A DNA stretch of 64,000 nucleotides from a bacterium (GTDB lineage: Bacteria > Sumerlaeota > Sumerlaeia > SLMS01 > JAHLLQ01), in the NCBI GenBank assembly GCA_020444065.1, contig JAHLLQ010000001.1, positions 558,001-622,000 of the forward strand, in the 5' to 3' direction. This document shows positions 50,146 through 59,305 of the stretch, in pieces (the stretch's first letter is position 1; each line of letters opens with the position of its first letter). The translations under genes and the position numbers were made by a program. The notes beneath the pieces were generated by a model. It saw nothing but the letters and a program-made list of their open reading frames with translations, was not told the origin of the DNA and searched no databases.

Positions 50146-50147
50146 GC

Positions 50148-50165
50148 GAGACGCGCTTTCGTCTC
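50148..50165. terminator. Possible shared hairpin between rtcB and coxC
   Basis: GAGACG (50148-50153) pairs with CGTCTC (50160-50165) across a 6-nt loop, three bases after the rtcB stop and 19 before the coxC stop of the convergent operon. There is no U tract on either strand, so termination is uncertain. Confidence 0.35.
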
Positions 50166-50183
50166 ACCTGCAGTCCCCGGAAA

Positions 50184-51077
50184 TCAGATCAAATAAACAG
50201 TGAAGAACAGGAACACCCACACGACGTCGACGAGGTGCCAGTACCACGACGCCGCGTTGATGGAGAAGTGGCGTTTCTTCGAGTAGTGTCCCATCTCCAG
50301 CCGCGCATAGACGAGCAACAGCATCACGATGCCGACCATAACGTGCATCGCGTGGAAGCCGGTCAGGATGTAGAAGATCGTGCCAAAGGTGTTCGTCGAG
50401 ACGGTGAAGCCGTCGAAGTTGATCATCCAGCCCCACTCGTAGCCTTGCATGCCAAGGAAGACAACGCCCAGGCCGAGGGTGAGGAGGAACCAACTCTTCG
50501 AGAGGCCGCGGCGTCCGCGGATGAGGGACTTGTGCGCGAACTCTGCCGTGATGGAACTGGTCATCAGGATCAAAGTCGCGATCGCGGGCAACGCAAGGTG
50601 GTGCTTGATGTCAGGCGTCCCAGGGAGCGGCCATTCCTTGGCGACCTGGAGGCGATAGGTGAAATAGTAGGCGAAGATGGACCCGAAGATCGCGAGCTCC
50701 GAAATGAAGAAGAGCAGCGTACCCGTTGCCAGATCGGCGAACTGCGCCTCCTGGATGAAGTGACCGTGCCACTTGTCGCGAATCACGGCGTGGCACCATC
50801 CCATCAGCGGGACGCCCGCCAACGCCAGACCGCCGATCAACATCGCCCAGGCGATCATCTGCGTTCCCGGACCGCCCCACAGGAAAAGGACGGCACTGCC
50901 CGGCAGGAGTCCCATCGCAAGAGCCAGGAAGATCGGCCAGTAGCTGGGAGCCGGCGAGTGCGCTTCCGGTGGCACGTCGTGGTGAGCCTCGACGTGATGC
51001 AGTTCGCTCGGGGTCAGCTTCTCATTCTTCGGAACATCGCCGATAACCGGGGCATGTGCGGTATCAATCGTCATCAT
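50184..51077 (-). CDS. coxC: Cytochrome c oxidase subunit III
   Basis: The 297-aa, seven-helix subunit III of a haem-copper oxidase. Family segments include FADLATGTLLFFISELAIFGSIFAYYF, LILMTSSITAEFAHKSLIRG, TLGLGVVFLGMQGYEW, TNTFGTIFYILTGFHAMHVMVGIVMLLLVYAR and WYWHLVDVVWVFLFFTVYL. The N-terminal 40 residues are His/Glu-rich. It is the last gene of the respiratory operon. Confidence 0.95.
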   Translation of the reverse strand: MMTIDTAHAPVIGDVPKNEKLTPSELHHVEAHHDVPPEAHSPAPSYWPIFLALAMGLLPGSAVLFLWGGPGTQMIAWAMLIGGLALAGVPLMGWCHAVIRDKWHGHFIQEAQFADLATGTLLFFISELAIFGSIFAYYFTYRLQVAKEWPLPGTPDIKHHLALPAIATLILMTSSITAEFAHKSLIRGRRGLSKSWFLLTLGLGVVFLGMQGYEWGWMINFDGFTVSTNTFGTIFYILTGFHAMHVMVGIVMLLLVYARLEMGHYSKKRHFSINAASWYWHLVDVVWVFLFFTVYLI

Positions 51078-51109
51078 TCAGTCCTGGATCGTGTTTGCTC
51101 CGTCCCTGC

Positions 51110-51310
51110 TCAATGTACGCGCGAGCGCGACGCAAGGTAGGGATCGTAATAGTTGTTCATCAGCCAGTAAGAAGAAATCGCCAGGACCAGCACGAGCACA
51201 ACAAGACCGATCAAGAAGATCCGGTTGCGCCTGCGCTGGCGCTCCTCGATTTCCGCCGTGCGCCGATCCTGCTCCGGCGCGTTTCCCTTTTCTCCCTCCA
51301 GGTAAGTCAT
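51110..51310 (-). CDS. Small single-helix protein in the oxidase operon
   Basis: A 66-aa protein with a charged N-terminus (EGEKGNAPEQDRRTAEIEERQRRRNR) and one membrane helix (IFLIGLVVLVLVLAISSYWLM), ending NNYYDPYLASRSRVH. Its ATG overlaps the ctaG stop (ATGA), which strongly supports translation. Position between ctaG and coxC suggests a small oxidase subunit or assembly factor; I do not recognise the family. Confidence 0.72.
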   Translation of the reverse strand: MTYLEGEKGNAPEQDRRTAEIEERQRRRNRIFLIGLVVLVLVLAISSYWLMNNYYDPYLASRSRVH

Positions 51311-51930
51311 TCTTTACTCCCCCCGCCGGGGTTGTAGTCCTTCTCGTCGATCTCGAAGAGCGTGTAATTCAGCGTCACTGTGTCGACGTCCTCCGGCAGT
51401 TCAGTCGAAAGCTTGAAGACTACCGGCAGCGAAACTCGCTGCCGCGGTTCCAGCTTCTGATCGTCGAAGCAGAAGCACTTGCTCAGGCTGAACTTCACCG
51501 CGGCCTCGGTAGGTCGAATGCTGTGAACCGGGCGGAAGTATACCGTGCGGTCCGCCATGTTGGTGAAGTAATAATCGTTCAGACTCTGCTCGCCCAGTTG
51601 GACCTTCATGGTTCGGCTGTCCGGGCGGAAAGTCACTGGCAACGTCCCCATCACATTCCCCATGAAGAGCACTTGAACGTCGCGGTCCGAGGTGCCTTCT
51701 TCCATTCCGACGGCCGCCGAGTTGGGGTTCTGCGAGAATCCCAGTTTCTCGCAAACCAATCCGAACAGCGGGATATTCGCGAAGGCGAATCCGAACATTC
51801 CAATGCCCAGTACGGCCAGAATGAGCAACATCTTGCCATTGCTCATCGAACGCATGCGTTCAGCGCGCGCTTCGGCCTCATCCCAGTTGTAGGATTCGAC
51901 GCGCTCTTCTGATCTGTCATGAACGCTCAT
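51307..51930 (-). CDS. ctaG: Cytochrome c oxidase assembly protein CtaG/Cox11
   Basis: A 207-aa copper chaperone that delivers copper to the CuB site of subunit I. One membrane helix (MLLILAVLGIGMFGFAFANIPLFGLVCEKLG) leads to the immunoglobulin-like copper domain with the CFCF motif (SLSKCFCFDDQKLEP) and preceding FRPDSRTMKVQLGE and YYFTNMADRTVYFRPVHSI. It lies between ctaB and the 66-aa gene. Confidence 0.94.
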   Translation of the reverse strand: MSVHDRSEERVESYNWDEAEARAERMRSMSNGKMLLILAVLGIGMFGFAFANIPLFGLVCEKLGFSQNPNSAAVGMEEGTSDRDVQVLFMGNVMGTLPVTFRPDSRTMKVQLGEQSLNDYYFTNMADRTVYFRPVHSIRPTEAAVKFSLSKCFCFDDQKLEPRQRVSLPVVFKLSTELPEDVDTVTLNYTLFEIDEKDYNPGGGSKE

Positions 51931-51939
51931 CGCAGTCTC

Positions 51940-52821
51940 CTACTGATTCATCCACGGGCGAACGGTCCACGCGGCATCGACCATCATGACCACAAACAGC
52001 AGCAGCAGATAGACGATCGAGTAGCCGAACAGGCCCCAGGCTTCGCGACGCTCGCGGCGGCGCATCACCCGGACTGCCTTCCACAGGAAGAAGCCGCCGA
52101 GTACAATCGCTGCGCCGATGTAGAGCAAACCAACGCCGCTGAACCACAGCAGCAGCGTGATCCCAATCATCAGAACGGTGTAGATGAAGATTTGACGAAG
52201 AGTCTCCGTGTCGCCTTTCACGTTCGGCAACATTGGGTACTGGACCTTAGTGTACTCTTCCTTCAGGCAATAGGCCAGCGCCCAGAAATGCGGCGGTGTC
52301 CAGAAGAAGATCACGAGGAACAGAAGCCAGGGTGTCAGGTGCAGTCCATCCGTCGCGGCGGCCCATGCAATCACGGGCCCCATGGCTCCGGCGGCTCCGC
52401 CGATAACGATGTTCAAGTGCGTGCGAGGCTTGAGGTAGAGCGTGTAGAAGAGGCCGTAGAAAAGGATCGTCGCCAGGGCGAGGGCGGCGCTGAGCCAGTT
52501 GAAGAAAATCGCGAAGAGCGCCACGCCCAGGATGCCAATGCCAACGGCGAAGGCCAGCGCCTGGCCGGGTTTCAGTCGTCCCGATGGCAGCGGGCGCTTC
52601 TTTGCGGTCCGCGGCATCTGCGCGTCGATCTCGCGCTCGAAGTACTGGTTCAAGGCGTTGGCGCAGCCCGCTGTTGCGAACAACGCCACCATGACGATCA
52701 GGAACGGGATGGGCTGAGAGACGAGGGAACCCTCCATCACCAGACCCGTCGCGCCGGTGATCAGAACCAAGAGCACAATCGTGGGCTTGGTCAGCTTCAG
52801 ATAATCACGCAGGCTGCTCAA
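51940..52821 (-). CDS. ctaB: Protohaem IX farnesyltransferase CtaB/CyoE
   Basis: Adds a farnesyl group to haem B to give haem O. The 293-aa, multi-helix UbiA-type enzyme has the first Asp/Asn-rich motif NQYFEREIDAQMPRTAKKRPLPSG (here N and E replace some of the usual D residues) and the second loop EYTKVQYPMLPNVKGD. It overlaps ctaA by 17 bases, and the two work in sequence: haem B to O to A. Confidence 0.94.
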   Translation of the reverse strand: MSSLRDYLKLTKPTIVLLVLITGATGLVMEGSLVSQPIPFLIVMVALFATAGCANALNQYFEREIDAQMPRTAKKRPLPSGRLKPGQALAFAVGIGILGVALFAIFFNWLSAALALATILFYGLFYTLYLKPRTHLNIVIGGAAGAMGPVIAWAAATDGLHLTPWLLFLVIFFWTPPHFWALAYCLKEEYTKVQYPMLPNVKGDTETLRQIFIYTVLMIGITLLLWFSGVGLLYIGAAIVLGGFFLWKAVRVMRRRERREAWGLFGYSIVYLLLLFVVMMVDAAWTVRPWMNQ

Positions 52822-53989
52822 TGTTTACTCCTGCCTTCCCGGTCTCCTGAGCCTTCTCCGTTTCAAACGCCAGAATGGCGTGGTTGTGCCGAATTTCGAA
52901 GACCATGACTACAAGGAGCAGGAAGAGTACCAGTCCGGTCCCTAAATGAAGGATGCCGAGCCTATAGGGAACGGCCTCCAACAAAGTGAAGATTCCGATC
53001 AAGATCTGCAGTACGGTGACCGTCGCGAGAGCCCTGGTGACCCATCGGCCGCTTCTAGTCAGCGGCTGGCCAAGCGACTTCGTTACGAGCACAGCCACAC
53101 CGATAAGCACCAGGAATGCGAACCAGCGGTGGAAAAACTGAATGAGGACGATGTTCTCGGTGAGATTTCGGATGGGTTGATCGAATTCCGTGTCCCACAG
53201 TGCGTGCACCGGCACAAGCTGCTCACCCATCATAGGCCACGTGTTGTAGTGCTTTCCGGCATGAGTCTTCGCAACGATGCCGCCGGAGAATATCTGCAGG
53301 AAGGCAAGTGCAAGGACGATCCACGCCAGTTTGGTCAGTCGTGGCGCCACGGCGGGTTTCTTCTCCCCCGGCGCCAAGTGCAGACGAAGCTGTGCCCAAA
53401 GGATCAAGGCCACAAAGACAAATGCCGTGCTGAGGTGGAACGCCACCATTAGCGCCGGCGTGTGCGTCCTCACGACGGTCCCGCCGAGAATGATCTGGAG
53501 GATCAGCACGACAATCGCCCCGATGAACAAACCACCCACTCGATGGCGCAGCGTTGGATTGGTAAACGTCCAGATCAACGTGCCCAGGAACAGGAATCCA
53601 AAGAACGCGGCGATGGCGCGATGCGTGTACTCGGTCCAGAACTCACGCTTGAACTGCCCCATGGAGATCCATTCCCCGGGGCGGTGCTTGTGAATGACCT
53701 CGTGATGGTACGTCTCGTAGGCGGTCTGCCAGGCAGCGTCGCTATGCGGCGGTAAGACGCTGCCGTCCGTCTTGTTCTCACCGTAGTAGATAATCGGCCA
53801 TTCGGGGATGGACAGTCCGGAGCCGGTCAGGCGAACGGTGCCGCCGGCCAGGACCAACAGGAAGAGCAAGGCAAGAAGCCCCCACAAAGCATAGGTCAGG
53901 CGCCGCTCCGCTTTCGAGGGAACGCCTGAGGCCCCTCCATCGGGAGAGGCCTGAGATTTGGTGCTGTTGAGGGGTGCTTCGTTTGTCAC
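52805..53989 (-). CDS. ctaA: Haem A synthase CtaA
   Basis: Oxidises haem O to haem A. A 394-aa membrane protein with the family motif RLTGSGLSIPEWPI and four conserved histidines in helices: EYTHRAIAAFFGF, VAFHLSTAFVFV, QFFHRWFAFLVL and ILHLGTGLVLFL. It lies directly after coxA and overlaps ctaB. Confidence 0.94.
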   Translation of the reverse strand: MTNEAPLNSTKSQASPDGGASGVPSKAERRLTYALWGLLALLFLLVLAGGTVRLTGSGLSIPEWPIIYYGENKTDGSVLPPHSDAAWQTAYETYHHEVIHKHRPGEWISMGQFKREFWTEYTHRAIAAFFGFLFLGTLIWTFTNPTLRHRVGGLFIGAIVVLILQIILGGTVVRTHTPALMVAFHLSTAFVFVALILWAQLRLHLAPGEKKPAVAPRLTKLAWIVLALAFLQIFSGGIVAKTHAGKHYNTWPMMGEQLVPVHALWDTEFDQPIRNLTENIVLIQFFHRWFAFLVLIGVAVLVTKSLGQPLTRSGRWVTRALATVTVLQILIGIFTLLEAVPYRLGILHLGTGLVLFLLLVVMVFEIRHNHAILAFETEKAQETGKAGVNIEQPA

Positions 53990-53990
53990 T

Positions 53991-55631
53991 TCAGTGTACC
54001 TCGGGAATCTTCGCGAAGTTATACGGAGGCGGCGGACTCTCGATATCCCACACCAGCGACTTCTGAATGTCGTTGATGTTCCAGGGATCGTTCGAGCAGT
54101 CGCGCGGCCGGCGCAGCGCTTCGAAGATGGAATATAGGAAAAGCATGCCCGCCGCCAGCATCAGCAAGTAGCCCATGGAGGAGATCATGTTGATCGTCTC
54201 GAATTCGGGGCGGTACTGCCAGATGCGGCGTGCCATGCCCTGCAAACCAACCAGGTGAAGAGGCAGGAACGTGATGTTCATGCCGAAGAAGAACAGCCAG
54301 AAGATGGCCGTGCCGAGTTTCTCACTCAGCATGCGACCGCTCATCTTCGGGAACCAGAAGTACGACCCGGCGAACAGGGCCATCGTGGCTCCGCCGACCA
54401 GGACGTAATGGAAGTGCGCGACGACGAAGTAGGTGTCGTGCACCTGAACGTCGAACGGAACGTTGGCGAGGAAGACACCGCTGATACCGCCAATCACGAA
54501 GAGACTGATGAACCCGAGGGCGAACTTCATCGCGGTCGTGAACCGGATGGTTCCGCCCCAGATAGTCGCCAGCCAGGACCAGATCTTCACGCCTGTGGGT
54601 AACGCGATCAGCATCGTCATGAAGGAGAAGTACAAACGGATCTCGGGAGAGATGCCGGCCGTGAACATGTGATGTCCCCAGACCAGGAAACCGATGATCC
54701 CGATCGCGCCAAGCGCCCAGACCATGCCGGTGTAGCCAAAGATCTGCTTGCGAGAGAAACTCGCCAGCACATGGCTGATAATGCCGAAGCCGGGCAGAAC
54801 CATGATGTACACGGCGGGGTGCGAATAGAACCAGAAGAGGTGCTGGTAGAGAACGGGATCGCCCTCAAGACCGGGCTTGAAGAATCCCGTTCCGAAAGCG
54901 CGATCGGTCAGAACCATGGTCACAGCACCGGAGAGAACCGGCGTACCGACCAGGATCAGCCACGCGTTTACCAGCCAGGCCCAGCAGAACAGTGGCATCT
55001 TCATCATGTTCATGCCGGGGGCGCGCATGTTCAGGATCGTCACGATGAAGTTGATCGCACCGGTGATGGACGAAAGACCTGCCAGGTGCACGCCGAGGAT
55101 CCACATGTCGACGCCGGCCGTGCCGGAGTATTCCTTCAGCGAGAGCGGCGGATAGGCCGTCCAGCCCGCGGCGTTGGCTCCGCCGTCGACGGCGAAGCTG
55201 GTGAACATCAAAACAGCCGCAGGAATCAGAACCCAGAAACTGAACGCATTCAGTCGCGGGAAAGCCATATCGCGGGCGCCGATCATAATTGGAACCAGGT
55301 AATTGCCAAAACCGGCCAGAGCCGGAATGATCACGAAGAAGATCATCACGGAGCCGTGCATCGTGATGAGCTGATTGAAGAGCTCTGGCTTGAGGAGTTC
55401 AAGATTCGCGGCGGAGAGCTGCGCGCGAATCGCCCCGGCAAAGGACCCACCGATGAAGGCGGAAGCCAGAGCGAGAATCAGATACATCATGCCGATCACT
55501 TTGTGATCCGTGGAACCAAGGACGTTCAGGATCCCGGTCGGCCGCGTGACGGGAAGCTGCGGCTCATCGGGGAAATGACGAGTCGGTTTGCGCTCTTCGT
55601 TTTGTTGCGGTGAATCGATCGTTACGCTCAT
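53991..55631 (-). CDS. coxA: Cytochrome c oxidase subunit I (A2-type)
   Basis: The 546-aa catalytic subunit of an aa3/caa3-type oxidase, 12 helices. Haem a ligand region is ITMHGSVMIFFVI; the CuB/Tyr region is FWFYSHPAVYIMVLPGFG; later HHMFTAGISPE, the K-channel region SFMTMLIALPTGVKIWSWL and haem a3 ligand VAHFHYVLVGGATMALF. The usual Glu of HPEVY (end of the D-channel) is Ala and the YS pair precedes the motif, which is the A2-type signature. The start codon at 55631 lies 57 bases past the coxB stop. Confidence 0.96.
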   Translation of the reverse strand: MSVTIDSPQQNEERKPTRHFPDEPQLPVTRPTGILNVLGSTDHKVIGMMYLILALASAFIGGSFAGAIRAQLSAANLELLKPELFNQLITMHGSVMIFFVIIPALAGFGNYLVPIMIGARDMAFPRLNAFSFWVLIPAAVLMFTSFAVDGGANAAGWTAYPPLSLKEYSGTAGVDMWILGVHLAGLSSITGAINFIVTILNMRAPGMNMMKMPLFCWAWLVNAWLILVGTPVLSGAVTMVLTDRAFGTGFFKPGLEGDPVLYQHLFWFYSHPAVYIMVLPGFGIISHVLASFSRKQIFGYTGMVWALGAIGIIGFLVWGHHMFTAGISPEIRLYFSFMTMLIALPTGVKIWSWLATIWGGTIRFTTAMKFALGFISLFVIGGISGVFLANVPFDVQVHDTYFVVAHFHYVLVGGATMALFAGSYFWFPKMSGRMLSEKLGTAIFWLFFFGMNITFLPLHLVGLQGMARRIWQYRPEFETINMISSMGYLLMLAAGMLFLYSIFEALRRPRDCSNDPWNINDIQKSLVWDIESPPPPYNFAKIPEVH

Positions 55632-55688
55632 TCGCGCACTGGCTCCTTGCTCATCTCACCCTCTTGAACTCCTCAGTAACTCCTGCAC

Positions 55689-56468
55689 TCACTCGGCGGA
55701 TGCGACTTCAGCCTCCTCGGCCTCATCGTCCGCCGGGATTTCCAGTTCCTTCATCTTCTCACCCAACCAGAAGTTGAACTCTTTCTCGGAAACGGCCTCA
55801 ACATCGATCAGCATCTGCGAGTGCAACGACCCGCAAAGCTCAGCACACTGGCCTTCGTACCAGCCCGGCTCATCGATGTGGAACCAGAGCTGGGTCAGGC
55901 GCCCCGGAACGGCGTCGATCTTCACGCCAAAAGCCGGGACCCACCACGCGTGGTTCACGTCCACGCTGGTCACGTCTGCGGTAATGTTCTTGCCGGCCGG
56001 GACGTACAGCGGCTCGTCGGAGATCACGACGCCATACTCGGGATATCGGTACTCCCAGAAGAATTGGTGGCCGATGATCTCAATCCGAAGATCAGCAGGG
56101 GGCGGATTCTCGATGTTCTTGATAACTTTATACGAGGGAATCGCCAGCGCCACGAGCGTCAGCGCCGGGACGACCGTCCAGAAGACCTCCAGCTTCACAT
56201 TGTCGTGGAAAGTCGCCGGCTGCCGGCCCGGGCGAGCGCGGAACTTCACGATCGCGTAGACCAACAGAATCTGCGGAAGCAGGAGATACGGGAGCGTCAT
56301 CCCGAGGATGTAGAGCGCGTTGCCGCGGATCTCTCGGGCAAGCGGTGTGGCCGGATTCGTCATCCAGTTCGTGATCGGGGGATTGTCGCCGCTGATCTCG
56401 GCGTAGGCTCCCCCGGCCAGCGCCATGAGCGCCACGGCCAACAAGATTTTCACGGATCGGTTCTTCAT
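55689..56468 (-). CDS. coxB: Cytochrome c oxidase subunit II
   Basis: The 259-aa electron-entry subunit. A signal peptide (MKNRSVKILLAVALMALAGGAYA), two membrane helices (ALYILGMTLPYLLLPQILLVYAIV; LEVFWTVVPALTLVALAIPSYKVI) and a cupredoxin domain with the CuA ligands H in DVNHAWWVPAFGVK and C, C, H, M in CAELCGSLHSQM. There is no C-terminal cytochrome c domain, so the separate diheme cytochrome upstream may do that job. It ends in an acidic tail. Confidence 0.95.
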   Translation of the reverse strand: MKNRSVKILLAVALMALAGGAYAEISGDNPPITNWMTNPATPLAREIRGNALYILGMTLPYLLLPQILLVYAIVKFRARPGRQPATFHDNVKLEVFWTVVPALTLVALAIPSYKVIKNIENPPPADLRIEIIGHQFFWEYRYPEYGVVISDEPLYVPAGKNITADVTSVDVNHAWWVPAFGVKIDAVPGRLTQLWFHIDEPGWYEGQCAELCGSLHSQMLIDVEAVSEKEFNFWLGEKMKELEIPADDEAEEAEVASAE

Positions 56469-56475
56469 AAGCTCC

Positions 56476-57432
56476 TCACCAGCTCCCGTCAGTCATCTTT
56501 CGGCAAAAATCGTGCAACATTTCGATATCCTCGTCGGAAAGAGTACCGAAACCGTGCCAGACGTTCCCGGGCTCGGCATTCGTCACGATTTCCTCGAATT
56601 CCTGCGCATTTTCAGTCCAGGAGGCGTCTGATCCGGCAATTGCGGGGGCATCCAGGCGAACAAACGGCGCGGTGGTGAGAACTTCGACAGCTTTGCCGCC
56701 TTCTCCATGCACTCCATGGCATGAAGCGCAATTTGCTGCAAAAATCTCGGCACCGGCGGATTTGCTCTCAGCGGCGTGCGCTGAGACGCTCTCGACGCGA
56801 GGTGCCGGGGGCTGGACGAGCTGGCGCATGGCCAGTTCAATCGGAATGCGATTCCCGGAGTCGGCCGTCTGGACGGGCTGGATCGTGCCGCCGCCTCCAC
56901 CGGAGTTCCCACCAGGGAGCTCGGCGATCATCTCAGGGGTCATCTCCGGCTGATCGGGCACCCACTGAGAGACGTAGTGGATCATCGCCATCCGATCTTC
57001 GGCGGGAAGAAGCTGGTATGAGGACATCGACGTACCGGGTACGCCCTTCTCGAGCGTGTGCCACATATCCAGAACCGACTTGCCGTTCGTCCAACCGTCG
57101 GCATCATGGAAGTTCCGTGGCGGCGGGTTCAGGCTCTTGCCCTTGTCGCCATCGCCGAGACCTTCGGCGCCGTGGCAGGAGGCGCAGTTGACCTGGAACT
57201 TCTGGCGACCGATTGCGATCAGTTCCTTTGTCGGCTCGGCCAACGCCTGAACGTTGACGGCTTCCTTCTCCACCGGCTCGGCTTCTTTGACGAGGTCCGT
57301 CGTCTTGGCGGAGTAGCTGCCACGCATCAGACCGGAGACAAAGATGTAAGCGACCAGGAAGACGCCGATCAGCAGAACCGGCCAATAGGCAAAGGGATTT
57401 GTTTTCTCAGGCTTGCCGTTTCCGTGAGCCAT
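56476..57432 (-). CDS. Membrane-anchored diheme cytochrome c
   Basis: A 318-aa protein with one N-terminal helix (YWPVLLIGVFLVAYIFVSGLM) and two class I cytochrome c domains, each with a CASCH haem site: CASCHGAEGLGDG at about residue 80 and CASCHGVHGEGG at about 240, with Met ligands likely in PGTSMSSYQL and a later Met. The linker is Gly-rich (PGGNSGGGGGTIQPVQ). Its ATG overlaps the actF stop (TAATG). Position between ACIII and the oxidase genes suggests it carries electrons from the one to the other. Confidence 0.9.
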   Translation of the reverse strand: MAHGNGKPEKTNPFAYWPVLLIGVFLVAYIFVSGLMRGSYSAKTTDLVKEAEPVEKEAVNVQALAEPTKELIAIGRQKFQVNCASCHGAEGLGDGDKGKSLNPPPRNFHDADGWTNGKSVLDMWHTLEKGVPGTSMSSYQLLPAEDRMAMIHYVSQWVPDQPEMTPEMIAELPGGNSGGGGGTIQPVQTADSGNRIPIELAMRQLVQPPAPRVESVSAHAAESKSAGAEIFAANCASCHGVHGEGGKAVEVLTTAPFVRLDAPAIAGSDASWTENAQEFEEIVTNAEPGNVWHGFGTLSDEDIEMLHDFCRKMTDGSW

Positions 57433-58631
57433 TACAGGTAACTCCCATTGACGCTGGAGACGAGATTCGGATCGCCAATCGGCAGCACCGAGTGGCGGCG
57501 ATAGAACCAGTCGATGCTCCAGCCGAATACGCCCAGGATCGCCAGGAAGGCTCCGATCTCGGCGACGCCCGGAATCACGGGCGACTCACGCGAGAACACC
57601 GGGTAGATCATCCAGTAGATGTCGATCCACTGGCCCACCAGGACAGCAATGCAGACGAGCGTCAGCACGACCGGATTGCCGCGGAAGGGCTGGGGCATCA
57701 GAACGAGGAAAGGGATGATCCACTTCAGCAGCGGCAGGAGAATCGTCACGAACTCCCAGCCGTTCTGCGTGCGGGCGATCATGTAGAAGGTTTCTTCCGG
57801 CAGGTTTGCGTACCAGATCAGCATGTACTGCGAAAAGCCGATGTAGACCATGAAACAGGAGAACGCCATGATCCAGGTGCCAAGGTCGTAGAGCTGGCGG
57901 GATTGGATCGCGCCTCGGACCGTATCGCGCCGACGCATGGCCAACGTGATCAGCGTAATCACGCACATGGTCGACAGGAACAGGCCAGCGAAGCAGTAGA
58001 CACCGAACATGGTCGAGAACCACTTCGGCTCCAGCGCCATCAGCAGATCAACGACGTGCAGCGAGAATGAGGCTGCGAAGACGATCAGGAAGAGGATCGA
58101 GAGGCGGATGTTCTTCTGGGAGAGCTCTGCATCGCGATTCTTGTCCTGCGTCAGCGAGTTCTTCATAATCACATAAATGAACACGCACCAAGCGGCGAAG
58201 AAGAGCAGTCCCTTCACGATCACGCCACCTTGGCTGATGTAAACGGCCTTGGCGGCGCTGAGGTGAACGCCCTCGCGCATGCCGCCGTACAAGTCGCCCC
58301 AACCGAACAGTACGATGATCAGGAAGAACGCGAAGGCGACCGGAACGAAGACTGACATTCCCTCCGCGATGCGACGGACCGCCACGGACCAGCGGGCGCT
58401 GGCAACGTATTGAATCGCCGTGAAGACAATCCCGCCGAGGCCAAGCATCAGGAAGAAAAGGTAATTGAGAAGAAGCGCCTGCCAGGCCTGCGACGCGTTC
58501 GAGGCGGCCGAAGCCAGCCATCCGAGCGCACCAAGAATCGAAACCACCAGGAGCCCCATACGAAGCCCTGCCGGCAACCCGACCGGGCCCGGATCTTCAA
58601 CGTGTGCGATGTAGCGACTGTGTGCTTGCAT
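57432..58631 (-). CDS. actF: Alternative Complex III subunit ActF (NrfD-like)
   Basis: A 399-aa protein with about ten membrane helices, the second quinol-binding-type subunit of ACIII. Segments: NYLFFLMLGLGGIVFTAIQYV, VPVAFAFFLIIVLFGW, LFFAAWCVFIYVIMKNSLTQDK, IMAFSCFMVYIGFSQYMLIWYANLPEET and WEFVTILLPLLKWIIPFLVLM. It matches ActF in helix order and in position, directly downstream of actE. Confidence 0.92.
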   Translation of the reverse strand: MQAHSRYIAHVEDPGPVGLPAGLRMGLLVVSILGALGWLASAASNASQAWQALLLNYLFFLMLGLGGIVFTAIQYVASARWSVAVRRIAEGMSVFVPVAFAFFLIIVLFGWGDLYGGMREGVHLSAAKAVYISQGGVIVKGLLFFAAWCVFIYVIMKNSLTQDKNRDAELSQKNIRLSILFLIVFAASFSLHVVDLLMALEPKWFSTMFGVYCFAGLFLSTMCVITLITLAMRRRDTVRGAIQSRQLYDLGTWIMAFSCFMVYIGFSQYMLIWYANLPEETFYMIARTQNGWEFVTILLPLLKWIIPFLVLMPQPFRGNPVVLTLVCIAVLVGQWIDIYWMIYPVFSRESPVIPGVAEIGAFLAILGVFGWSIDWFYRRHSVLPIGDPNLVSSVNGSYL

Positions 58632-58654
58632 GGGTCGTTTCGCTGTATCCTTAC

Positions 58655-59305
58655 TCAGTGAGCTGCCGCGGCCGGCTCGGTGCCGCCCGCCGGCTCTTTC
58701 GGTTCAAGGGCTTCCGCCTGGGCCAGATCTTCTTCCGTCGGATGGGCCGCACGCTGCAGAGCCCGCACATAGTGAATCACTGCCCATCGGCGATCCGCAG
58801 AGAGTCGCGACGCGTACGGAGGCATGTTGCCCTGTCCGCGCGTAATCACGTGGAAGATGCGGCCATCGGTCCACTCGTCGACGAGCTTATCGCTGAACAG
58901 CGACGGCGGCATTGGCATGCCGGCCTGGGCCGTAATCACGGTGCCCATGCCGTCGCCCGTTTCGCCGTGGCAGGGCGTGCAGTAGATGTTGAAGTACTTC
59001 TCGCCGGCCTTCATGACTTCCCATGTGCGCGGCAGCGGATTCTGCAACTTCGAAGCAAGTTCATCGGCCTCTGCGTCAGTGATCGTGTAGGGCTCGAAGC
59101 CCTGGGGCACAGTGCCTTCCGGCGGCATCCGCATGGAACTGCCGGTCGGCGAGAAGGGATCCGCTTCCTGCGCCTTCATCGCGGGCGAGAAATGCATGTC
59201 GGGCGTGAAGAGAACCTCGCGGGTCTCCCGACGTCCGTCGCAACCGACGACCAGCAACACAAGCGCGGCCAGCGCCAGCCCATTAATGTAGTTTCCGAAT
59301 TTCAT
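58655..59305 (-). CDS. actE: Alternative Complex III monohaem cytochrome c lipoprotein ActE
   Basis: A 216-aa lipoprotein (lipobox LLVVGC at residues 17-22 or so) with one haem site CTPCHGETGDG and a Met ligand probably in GNMPPYASRLS. ActE is the mobile-face cytochrome subunit of ACIII. I chose ATG 59305, which places the lipobox properly and overlaps the actD end by 23 bases; the open frame upstream reads as unrelated residues. It ends in a Pro/Ala/Glu-rich tail. Confidence 0.92.
   Translation of the reverse strand: MKFGNYINGLALAALVLLVVGCDGRRETREVLFTPDMHFSPAMKAQEADPFSPTGSSMRMPPEGTVPQGFEPYTITDAEADELASKLQNPLPRTWEVMKAGEKYFNIYCTPCHGETGDGMGTVITAQAGMPMPPSLFSDKLVDEWTDGRIFHVITRGQGNMPPYASRLSADRRWAVIHYVRALQRAAHPTEEDLAQAEALEPKEPAGGTEPAAAAH

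Noticed and set aside
51919-52908. Plus-strand open frame rich in His, Asp and Gln opposite ctaB
   Set aside because: It mirrors the hydrophobic helices of ctaB and has no signal or motif.
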